Under the pieces are notes generated by a model. It was not told the origin of the DNA. It did not search any database and was given only the letters and a program-made list of their open reading frames with translations. DNA of 6,796 nucleotides from DATNNN01 sp035601815 (GTDB lineage Bacteria; Pseudomonadota; Alphaproteobacteria; Rhizobiales; Xanthobacteraceae): NCBI GenBank assembly GCA_035601815.1, contig DATNNN010000192.1, positions 1 through 6,796 on the forward strand, in the 5' to 3' direction. A program made the translations under genes and the position numbers. Below, piece by piece: positions 1 to 5,331 of this stretch (position 1 is its first letter; every line of letters starts with the position of its first letter).

Positions 1-188
1 TCCGCCCGGTCGATCTCGCCGCGCGCGAAGCGCTCGTCGAGCGTGTCGAGGGCGCTGCGGCCGCGGCGATGGCGGCCGCCGGAGGTGAGGCGTAGCGCCG
101 TGATGAGAAGAAAAATCAGCACGAAGATGGCGATCAGCATGCCGAGCGGCGGCGGCAGGAAACCGAACCACGGATAGTCGTACCACAT
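1..188 (-). CDS. Small SHOCT-domain membrane protein, C-terminus cut by window edge
   Basis: The first 62 codons of a small protein are visible, and the rest lies beyond base 1. The protein begins MWYDYPWFGF, followed by one hydrophobic helix at about residues 15-33. A short Arg/Gly-rich linker follows, then ALDTLDERFARGEIDRA. That last stretch matches the SHOCT (short C-terminal) motif, whose core is a leucine/acidic helix ending in R-x-A-R-G-E-I. SHOCT proteins are usually 70-100 residues long and are thought to oligomerise or hold proteins at the membrane; their molecular role is poorly known. The ATG at 188 is preceded by a strong Shine-Dalgarno, GGGAGG at 195-200, with 6 nt of spacing, so the start is well supported. 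The gene lies 71 nt downstream of the oxidoreductase on the same strand but has its own ribosome binding site, so co-transcription is possible but not shown. Family assignment is by motif recognition only. Confidence 0.8.
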   Translation of the reverse strand, partial: MWYDYPWFGFLPPPLGMLIAIFVLIFLLITALRLTSGGRHRRGRSALDTLDERFARGEIDRA

Positions 189-259
189 GATGAACCTCCC
201 TCGGCGGCCCTCAGGCACATTGGACTGTCACCGCCGGACTTGTCGCGGCGATGATACGT

Positions 260-2050
260 CTACGCTTCGATAGAGTCCTTCTTCTCTTTTAGCCGCTTCA
301 ACCGCTTTTTCTTTCTCTTCGATATTTTCGGCTCATCGGTTTCCGCCACGGCCTCCGGCGAAGGCTCCGCTACGCGCGCGGGCTCCGGTGCAGGCTCCAA
401 CGCGGCCTTAGCCTCGGCCTCGGCCTGTGCTTTGGCCTCCGCTTCGCCTTTTGCTTTCGCCTCCGCCTCGGCTTTGTCGCGCGCCGCCTTCTCCTCCACC
501 TCGCGCCGCGCCTCCGCTGCGCGCGCCGCTTTTTCCGCCTTCTCGGCGGCGTCGTACTTGGCGCGCAGCTCCGCTACGATGGCGTCCGCCTCCTCTTTGG
601 CCTTGCGCTCGACCTCGCGGCGCTCCTTCTCGGCGGCCCGCGCCGCGGCGCGCCGCTCGTTGTCCGCCTTGCGCAGCGCCGCGCGGACCGTCGCCTGCTT
701 CGCCCGCTCGCGCCGCCGCGCCGCGGCCTCCGCGCGCCTCCTCTTGCGCCAGGCGCGCAGCCGCTTGCGCAGCTCCATGGTGCGCTCGTCGTATTGGTCG
801 CGCAGCTCCGCGCCCCAGTAGACGAGCTGCACCATCGCCTTGCCGATGACGCCGCCCACGGTGACGAGGCCGAACGGCACGAACAGGCGCCAGCGATCGT
901 CGTTCTCGGCGATCGCGGACGCGATCAGGTCGCCCGCCATCGCCGTGGTGTTGAGCCCCTGGCCGCCGAACGCGCTCGCGATCCACACGCCGGGACGCAG
1001 CATGCCGATCTGCGGCATGCGGTGCACGGCGTAGCCCATGACGCCGGTCCAGGCGTAGTCGATCTTGAGCCCCTCGAGCTGCGGGTAGATCGCCGCGATG
1101 TCGTGCTGGAATCGCCGCTCGAGCCCGCGCGGCTTGGTCGTGCGTGTGGTGATGTAGCCGCCCCACATCAGCCGCTCGCCGAGGATGCGGTAGTAGTCGA
1201 AGGCGCGGCGCGTGTCGGAGATGGCGCCGCGATAGCCGATCACCTCGGGCAAATGCTTGCCGAGCGGCGCCGACACCGCGACGTGCGTCGCCACCGGCAG
1301 CACCGTGCGGGCGAGCTTCGGATAGATGCGGCCGACGAAGACCGAGCCGCAGAACACCACGTGGTGCGCGCGCACGCGGCCGGCCGAGGTGCCGACCCAT
1401 TTGCGCACGCCGTCGAGGTCGGCCCACGTCGCCTCGCTCATCTCGTAGATGCGCCCGCCCCGCTTTTCCACGTCCTCGGCGAGCGCGAGTGCCAAGTTTA
1501 GCGGATGCAGGTGGAAGGCCTCGGCGTCGTGCAGCGCCTGGAAATAGCGGTCGGTCTTCAGCGTGGCGCGCACCCGCTCGGTAGGCCACACCACCATGTC
1601 GTGGTCGAATTTCTCCGAGCAGTATTCGGCGGTGCGCCGCACCTCCTCCTCGTCGTCGTAGCGCAGCACCGACAGGCGGCCGGGCACGGCGTCGAGGTCG
1701 ATCTCGCTCAGCATGGAGGCGACCGTGGCGACGCCCTCGCGCGATAGCTGATAGAGCGCGCGCGCGTGGTCGAGGCCGACGCGGGCGACGATGGCTTCGA
1801 GCTCCTGGGAGTAGCCGGCCGAGACGAAGCCGCCGTTCCGCCCCGAGGCCCCGTCGGCGACGCGGCCGGCCTCCAGCACCACCACGTCATGGTTGCGCAT
1901 GAGCAGCGCGCGCGCCGTCCACAGGCCGGCGAGCCCGCCGCCGATGATGCAGACGCCGGTATCCACGTCCGTGCCGAGGCGCGACCGCTTGCGGCGCGGC
2001 AGCGCGGTGGCCGCGTAATAGGTGTCGGAGGCTTCTGTGGTGGCGTCCAT
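260..2050 (-). CDS. FAD-dependent oxidoreductase (DAO/PuuB-like) with long charged C-terminal tail
   Basis: Likely a flavoprotein that oxidises an amine or amino acid in the cytoplasm. With the start used here it has 596 residues. Residues about 33-46 form the Rossmann FAD site (VCIIGGGLAGLWTA), E59 ends the second strand as the ribose-binding acid, and GASGRNGG at 67-74 is the flavin-contact motif of the DAO family. SAFGGQGLNTTAMAGDLIA at 359-377 is the C-terminal FAD motif. The following PFGL...GG...YW segment (about 391-412) is typical of gamma-glutamylputrescine oxidase-like members. Those proteins normally end near here. This one continues for about 170 residues of Ala/Glu/Lys/Arg-rich predicted helix, then a Pro/Glu linker and a polybasic end. 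The frame is open up to an ATG at 2164, but that would overlap the divergent phosphatase gene. ATG 2050 places the family-typical TYYAATA element about ten residues in. ATG 2074 is an alternative; neither has a strong Shine-Dalgarno. The substrate is unknown. Confidence 0.85.
   Translation of the reverse strand: MDATTEASDTYYAATALPRRKRSRLGTDVDTGVCIIGGGLAGLWTARALLMRNHDVVVLEAGRVADGASGRNGGFVSAGYSQELEAIVARVGLDHARALYQLSREGVATVASMLSEIDLDAVPGRLSVLRYDDEEEVRRTAEYCSEKFDHDMVVWPTERVRATLKTDRYFQALHDAEAFHLHPLNLALALAEDVEKRGGRIYEMSEATWADLDGVRKWVGTSAGRVRAHHVVFCGSVFVGRIYPKLARTVLPVATHVAVSAPLGKHLPEVIGYRGAISDTRRAFDYYRILGERLMWGGYITTRTTKPRGLERRFQHDIAAIYPQLEGLKIDYAWTGVMGYAVHRMPQIGMLRPGVWIASAFGGQGLNTTAMAGDLIASAIAENDDRWRLFVPFGLVTVGGVIGKAMVQLVYWGAELRDQYDERTMELRKRLRAWRKRRRAEAAARRRERAKQATVRAALRKADNERRAAARAAEKERREVERKAKEEADAIVAELRAKYDAAEKAEKAARAAEARREVEEKAARDKAEAEAKAKGEAEAKAQAEAEAKAALEPAPEPARVAEPSPEAVAETDEPKISKRKKKRLKRLKEKKDSIEA
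395..475 (-). repeat. Degenerate Ala/Glu/Lys coding repeat in the oxidoreductase tail
   Basis: This stretch encodes near-repeating EAEAKA-type units within the charged tail, such as KAEAEAKAKGEAEAKA, and the DNA shows matching imperfect repeats of GCCTCGGC/GCTTTCGCC type. Such low-complexity helical sequence resembles the middle domain of TolA. It may vary in length between strains by slippage, but that cannot be judged from one sequence. Confidence 0.5.
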
Positions 2051-2089
2051 GAAATTTGCCGGTTGCGAGTGCATGCTAGACTCGATCGC

Positions 2090-2102
2090 GTCGAATTTCG
2101 AC
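2090..2102. promoter_or_regulatory. 13-bp palindrome between divergent genes, possible operator
   Basis: GTCGAATTTCGAC is a perfect inverted repeat of 6-bp arms around a single central T. It lies in the roughly 90-bp gap between the oxidoreductase start (2050 or 2074) and the phosphatase start (2138), where a regulator could act on both genes. The pentamer GACTC also occurs at 2079-2083 and 2100-2104. No regulator gene is adjacent and I do not recognise the site as a known operator, so a regulatory role is inferred from position and symmetry only. Confidence 0.3.
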
Positions 2103-2137
2103 TCTGCCGCCCGCGTCAGCAAGCGTCCCGGACAACC

Positions 2138-2659
2138 ATGCGTCGCCTCATCCTGTTCCGCCACGCCAAGGCCGAATCGCCCGACGGCGTCGCCGACGCG
2201 GAGCGGCCGCTTGCCGAGCGCGGCCGCGCCGATGCGGCGCGGATCGGCGCCTACCTCGCCAACCAGGGCCTGCGACCCGACGCCGCCGTCGTCTCCACCT
2301 CCCGGCGCACGCGCGAGACCTGGGAATTCGCCGCCGCGGCGCTGCGCTTAGCCCCGCCGGTTTCCTTCGACGACCAGCTCTACGAGGCCCGCGCCGAGAC
2401 GCTGCTCGAGGTGCTGCGCGAGATCCGGCCGGAGACCCGCTCGCTCCTGCTGATCGGCCACAACCCCGGCATGGAGGAGCTCGCCCGCGCACTGGTGGGC
2501 AGCGAGGAGAAGGACGCCCGCCGCAGTCTGGCGCAGAAGTTCCCCACCAGCGGATTGGTGGTGATCGACTTTCCCTTCGACGCGTGGAGCAAAATCAAGC
2601 CCGGGACCGGCCGGCTCGTGCAATACGTGACGCCGAAGATTCTCGCCCGGGAAAAATAA
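2138..2659 (+). CDS. sixA: SixA-type phosphohistidine phosphatase (histidine phosphatase superfamily)
   Basis: A 173-residue cytoplasmic protein, the usual size for the SixA group. The N-terminus MRRLILFRHAKAE carries the R-H signature, with R8 and the phospho-accepting H9. VSTSRRTRETW (52-62) supplies the conserved Ser and Arg residues, LYEA (81-84) the acidic residue, and LLLIGHNPGMEEL (103-115) the second catalytic histidine, H108. In E. coli SixA removes phosphate from histidine on phosphotransfer proteins, reported for the ArcB HPt domain and later for the nitrogen PTS protein NPr; the target here is unknown. The frame is open upstream to 1766, but that part is the antisense shadow of the oxidoreductase, and the ATG at 2138 begins exactly at the conserved first strand. 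There is only a weak Shine-Dalgarno. The gene is divergent from the oxidoreductase and ends 9 nt before the convergent membrane-protein gene. The nearby HWE kinase has no HPt domain, so a link to it is not implied. Confidence 0.88.
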   Translation: MRRLILFRHAKAESPDGVADAERPLAERGRADAARIGAYLANQGLRPDAAVVSTSRRTRETWEFAAAALRLAPPVSFDDQLYEARAETLLEVLREIRPETRSLLLIGHNPGMEELARALVGSEEKDARRSLAQKFPTSGLVVIDFPFDAWSKIKPGTGRLVQYVTPKILAREK

Positions 2660-2666
2660 GGGCGAG
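2642..2666. terminator. Possible bidirectional hairpin at the convergent gene junction
   Basis: CTCGCCC at 2642-2648 and GGGCGAG at 2660-2666 form a perfect 7-bp GC-rich stem with an 11-nt A-rich loop. The stem spans the stop codon of the phosphatase and the 9-nt gap to the stop of the convergent membrane-protein gene, where a shared terminator would be useful. No run of T follows on either strand, so it is not a textbook intrinsic terminator. It could slow transcription or protect the 3' ends. Confidence 0.35.
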
Positions 2667-2668
2667 CG

Positions 2669-3250
2669 CTACGGCAGCACGCTCGGCGGAATCGCATCCG
2701 GCAAGAATGTGCGCGGCCGGTTGCGCGCGATCAGGCTGCCCATCTGCCAGCCGAACAGCGCGCTCAACCCGATCACGGCGAGCCCGAACACCGTCTCGCC
2801 GGTCGCAAACCCGCGCAGCCCGAGCACGAACGCACCGCCGAGCACCGCGACGGTGATGATCGTCATCGGCCACCACCGCCACGCCGCCATGCCGGCTTCG
2901 AGCCGCGGCGCGCCGCCGGCGCCGCCGATCTTGCGCACGAGCGCGGTGACGAAGGCGCGGAACTCCGGGCCGTGGTCGGTGGAATCGAGGAGCGAGCGCG
3001 CCGAGCTCGACGACACGCTGAGCCGGCCGCCGCTCCGCGGCCAGATCTCGCAGACGCAGCGCCTCGTCATCAGGTTCGACGGCTGGAAGGAAACGCGCAC
3101 CCGCTTGATGTCGCCGTAGGCGAGCCGGCCGGTGCGCGTCCCGGTCGCCCATTCGAGCCCGTCGGGCGCGATGGAGAGCGCGAACTCCCCGCCGATCAGG
3201 CGCGGGCGGTAGCGATAGACGAGGGTTTCCTCGCGCGCCGGGGCATCCAT
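2669..3250 (-). CDS. Conserved two-helix membrane protein with PH-like N-terminal region
   Basis: A 193-residue protein of unknown function. Residues about 8-107 look like a soluble beta-rich domain (LIGGEFALSIAPDGLEW, then GRLAYGDIKRVRVSF) in the style of bacterial PH-like domains. Two hydrophobic helices follow at about 129-147 and 154-174, then a short tail (RNRPRTFLPDAIPP) that I recall as conserved in similar proteins of Bradyrhizobium and relatives. Both the soluble domain and the tail probably face the cytoplasm, since two crossings return to the same side. The start at 3250 is supported by AGAGGA at 3256-3261, 5 nt upstream. An out-of-frame ATG lies 4 nt further in. The gene is 77 nt downstream of the response regulator on the same strand, so read-through from the signalling operon is possible. 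A functional link to the kinase is not shown. The PH-like assignment is pattern-based. Confidence 0.75.
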   Translation of the reverse strand: MDAPAREETLVYRYRPRLIGGEFALSIAPDGLEWATGTRTGRLAYGDIKRVRVSFQPSNLMTRRCVCEIWPRSGGRLSVSSSSARSLLDSTDHGPEFRAFVTALVRKIGGAGGAPRLEAGMAAWRWWPMTIITVAVLGGAFVLGLRGFATGETVFGLAVIGLSALFGWQMGSLIARNRPRTFLPDAIPPSVLP

Positions 3251-3327
3251 GCCTTTCCTCTAGCACAGATGCGCGGAGGCCGAAGTCGACGCCTGCCGCT
3301 CGTTCGTCGTGCTCCGGCGCGCCGCCG

Positions 3328-3717
3328 TCACCTCCGGCCAGCGAGTGCGGCGCGCAGGGAGGCGGCGAGCGCCGCCAGCTGAAACGGCTTCTGCACCAGC
3401 GGCCGCCCCGCCCATTCGCGCGACAGCGTGCTCGCGTCATAGCCGGTGGCGAAGAGGAACGGCACGCCCAGCTCACGCAGCCGCTCGGCCACCGGATAGA
3501 CCTTGTAGCCGCCGAGGTTGACGTCGAGCACGGCGGCGTCCGGCCGTTTGGCGGCGAGTGCCGCGAGCGCTTCGGTCACGCTGCCGGCGTGGCGCACCGT
3601 GCCGCAGCCGAGCTCGATCAGCATGTCTTCCACGAGGAATGAAACGATCGCCTCGTCCTCGACGATGAGGACATCGAGCCCGGCGAATGGCGTCCTACCG
3701 GACTCGCCTTCCCACAT
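3328..3717 (-). CDS. Single-domain response regulator (CheY-like receiver, FATG-Y type)
   Basis: A 129-residue protein that is a receiver domain and nothing else. Acidic pocket residues are E20 and D21 (VLIVEDE), the phospho-acceptor is D65 (AVLDVNLGG), the switch threonine is T91 in FLFATGYD, and the conserved lysine is K110 (VQKPF). The FATGY element together with the closing V-x-KPF resembles the FAT GUY family of alphaproteobacterial single-domain regulators (for example Caulobacter MrrA and Sphingomonas SdrG). Those influence the PhyR/NepR/EcfG general stress response through phosphate flow or protein contact. The start codon lies 6 nt after the kinase stop without a clear Shine-Dalgarno, so translation is probably coupled to the kinase, which is its likely phosphodonor. 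With no DNA-binding or enzymatic domain it cannot regulate transcription directly. Membership in the stress pathway is inference: no phyR, nepR or ecfG gene is in the window. Confidence 0.88.
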   Translation of the reverse strand: MWEGESGRTPFAGLDVLIVEDEAIVSFLVEDMLIELGCGTVRHAGSVTEALAALAAKRPDAAVLDVNLGGYKVYPVAERLRELGVPFLFATGYDASTLSREWAGRPLVQKPFQLAALAASLRAALAGRR

Positions 3718-3723
3718 GACGCG

Positions 3724-5151
3724 CTAAGTGCCGAGGGGGATTTCCATCGTGCAGCGGAGCCCCCCGGGGTCGAAGGTCATCTCAGCCGAACCCTTGAGTT
3801 CCTGGGTGATGCCCCGCTCCACGAGCTTGCTGCCGAAGCCGCGGCGGGCGGGCTCGGTGACTTGCGGGCCGCCCGATTCCTGCCATTCGATGCGCAGCCG
3901 GCGCGGGCCGGAGCCGTTCGCCACCTTCCACGACAGCGCGAGCTGGCCCGTCGGCGCCGACAGCGAGCCGTACTTGGCCGCGTTGGTGGCGAGCTCGTGG
4001 AAGATCATGGCGAGCATGAGCGACGCCTGCGGCGCCAGATACACGCCCTCGCCGTCGATCACGAGCCCGTTGCCCCCCTTGGAACGGTAGGGCGCGAAGA
4101 TCTCCTCGGCGATCTCCTTCAGGTTCGCCGACTCCCAGCGCCCGCGCGTGAGCTGGTCGTGGGCGCGTGACAGCGCGACGAGCCGCGCCTCGAAGTTGTC
4201 GCGCACGGCGCGCGGCACCTTGGTGCCGCGCACGGTCTGCGCCGCCAGCGACTGCACGGTGGCGAGCGTGTTCTTGACCCGGTGATTGAGCTCGTCGAGC
4301 AGCACCTTCTGGCGGCTGTCCGCTTCCTTGCGTTCGCTGATGTCGACCAACATGTTGACCGCGCCGGTGAGGTTGCCCGCTTCATCGCGCAGCAGCGTCG
4401 GGAACGGCATGAACGGCACGCGCGTGCCGTCGGGCCGCTCCGCCACCGCCTCGACGCCGCGCATCGGGCGGTTTTCCTTCAGCGCCATCGCCATCGGGCA
4501 GTCGCCGTGGGCGAGCGGCGTGCCGTCGGGCCAGTAGAGCTTCCACGAGCCGCACCACTCGGCGCTGCCGAGCGCGGGCCGGACGCCCCATAGCTCCGCC
4601 GCCGCCTGGTTGAAGAAGGTGATGCGGCCGGCCGCGTCGGTGGTGTAGACCGCCGCCGGCAACGCCTCGAGCAGCTGGCGGAAGCCCCGCTCGGACTGGC
4701 GCACCGCGTCTTCCGCCGCGCGCAGGTTGGTGATGTCCTGGAAGCAGTCGATCGCGCCCACGACCTTGCCTTGATCGTCGAAGATCGGCTCGACGTTGGC
4801 GACGATGGTGATGCGCGAGCCGTCCGGCCGCTCGAGAATGAACTCGCGATTCTGCGCCGGCTGGCCGGTCTTGAGCACCTCGGACATCGGGCTCTGGGCA
4901 AGATCGAGCGGCTTGCCGTCGATGGTATAGGCCTTGTGGGTGCCGCAGAACCGTTCGCTGCCCACCTTGGGGGTGCGGCCCCATAGCTCGGCGGCGCGGC
5001 GGTTGAACTGGATCAGCGTGCCGTCCCGGTCGCAGACGTAGACGCCGATCGGCAGCATATCGAGGAAGCCGGGTGTCGCGTCGAGGAAGCGCTCCAGACC
5101 GCGCACCAAACCTGCGGCCGGGCCAGCCGGCCCCGTTTCGGTCTTGGACAT
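3724..5151 (-). CDS. Soluble tandem-PAS HWE-family sensor histidine kinase
   Basis: A 475-residue kinase with no signal peptide or membrane segment, so it senses a cytoplasmic cue. PAS1 spans about residues 27-145 and PAS2 about 155-275. The HWE kinase core follows: the phospho-accepting H290 in LLDELNHRVKNTLATVQSL, the N-box MIFHELATNAAKYGS with H385 and N390, the diagnostic W-x-E (W423, E425) in IEWQESGGP, and the G-box GFGSKLVERGI at 438-448. H385 with W423/E425 defines the HWE group rather than classical HisKA kinases. Both PAS domains share the frame ELWG, then CG followed by K, then DG-x-PL, then PM, which suggests internal duplication. The ATG at 5151 has GGGAG at 5162-5166, a plausible ribosome binding site 10 nt away. 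The receiver gene follows directly and is the probable partner. The ligand is unknown; many such PAS domains bind flavin or small molecules, but no LOV cysteine motif (GRNCRFLQ) is present. Confidence 0.92.
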   Translation of the reverse strand: MSKTETGPAGPAAGLVRGLERFLDATPGFLDMLPIGVYVCDRDGTLIQFNRRAAELWGRTPKVGSERFCGTHKAYTIDGKPLDLAQSPMSEVLKTGQPAQNREFILERPDGSRITIVANVEPIFDDQGKVVGAIDCFQDITNLRAAEDAVRQSERGFRQLLEALPAAVYTTDAAGRITFFNQAAAELWGVRPALGSAEWCGSWKLYWPDGTPLAHGDCPMAMALKENRPMRGVEAVAERPDGTRVPFMPFPTLLRDEAGNLTGAVNMLVDISERKEADSRQKVLLDELNHRVKNTLATVQSLAAQTVRGTKVPRAVRDNFEARLVALSRAHDQLTRGRWESANLKEIAEEIFAPYRSKGGNGLVIDGEGVYLAPQASLMLAMIFHELATNAAKYGSLSAPTGQLALSWKVANGSGPRRLRIEWQESGGPQVTEPARRGFGSKLVERGITQELKGSAEMTFDPGGLRCTMEIPLGT

Positions 5152-5176
5152 CTGCCTGTGGCTCCCATCCCTGCGG

Positions 5177-5203
5177 CCGCTAATACTCCCGCTAAGCCGT
5201 TAA
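5177..5203 (-). repeat. Three TTAGCGG-like direct repeats upstream of the kinase gene
   Basis: On the minus strand the order is TTAACGG (5197-5203), TTAGCGG (5189-5195), then TTAGCGG (5177-5183). The last two are identical and start 12 nt apart; the first differs by one base and sits 8 nt away. They lie 26-52 nt before the kinase ATG. Short direct repeats in this position often bind a response regulator or other activator or repressor. No known site is matched: the CtrA spacing TTAA-N7-TTAA is not present. Confidence 0.35.
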
Positions 5204-5227
5204 TGCGCAGCCCCTGTGTACAGTTCC
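5200..5227 (-). promoter_or_regulatory. Candidate EcfG/RpoE2-type stress promoter for the kinase operon
   Basis: On the minus strand GGAAC (5223-5227) is followed after 17 nt by CATTAA (5200-5205). General-stress ECF promoters of alphaproteobacteria are described as GGAAC-N16/17-CGTT, or in Sinorhizobium as GGAAC-N18/19-TT. Here the -35 is exact, the -10 has one mismatch to CGTT, and the looser rule fits with N19. Transcription would start about 40 nt before the kinase ATG and run through the direct repeats. A second GGAAC (5270-5274) fits only the loose rule and a third (5316-5320) fits neither. Confidence 0.3.
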
Positions 5228-5299
5228 GCTCGCAACGCCCGTAAAGCCAAATATTTTCTCACTTTTTGGGTTCCAGCCGGCAGGGCCAGCGACGACCGG

Positions 5300-5328
5300 A
5301 TTGGACTAACTCTTTGTTCCAACGTCAA
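5300..5328 (-). promoter_or_regulatory. Candidate housekeeping-type promoter upstream of the kinase
   Basis: On the minus strand TTGACG (5323-5328) and TCCAAT (5300-5305) are separated by exactly 17 nt, giving 5/6 and 4/6 matches to the sigma-70 consensus. It sits just downstream of the methyltransferase stop codon and would give a leader of about 140 nt before the kinase. Such matches arise by chance, so this is tentative. Confidence 0.25.
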
Positions 5329-5331
5329 GTT

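Noticed and set aside
189..259. Possible terminator between the oxidoreductase and the SHOCT gene
   Set aside because: Only a weak CGCCG/CGGCG pairing with no T-run is visible.
794..1501. Long plus-strand open frame of 235 codons opposite the oxidoreductase
   Set aside because: It lies wholly antisense to a gene with clear FAD motifs, its product is His/Arg/Ala/Asp-rich with no recognisable motif, and long antisense frames are expected at this GC content.
1766..2137. N-terminal extension of the phosphatase in the same frame
   Set aside because: The extension is antisense to the oxidoreductase, and the phosphatase fold begins at MRRLILFRH from 2138.
2051..2164. N-terminal extension of the oxidoreductase to the ATG at 2164
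   Set aside because: It would overlap the start of the divergent phosphatase gene, and the extra residues show no family match; the conserved region begins just after the ATG at 2050.
2595..3476. Minus-strand open frame of 293 codons spanning the PH-like gene and the receiver
   Set aside because: It crosses two real genes in another frame and its product is low-complexity Arg/Ala without motifs.
5197..5203. TTAACGG as part of a CtrA box
   Set aside because: CtrA sites need TTAA-N7-TTAA; here the next TTAG follows after 4 nt and no second TTAA is at the right spacing.
5306..5320. Third GGAAC (5316-5320, minus strand) as a stress promoter
   Set aside because: No CGTT-like or TT element occurs at 16-19 nt downstream; the sequence there is CCGG.
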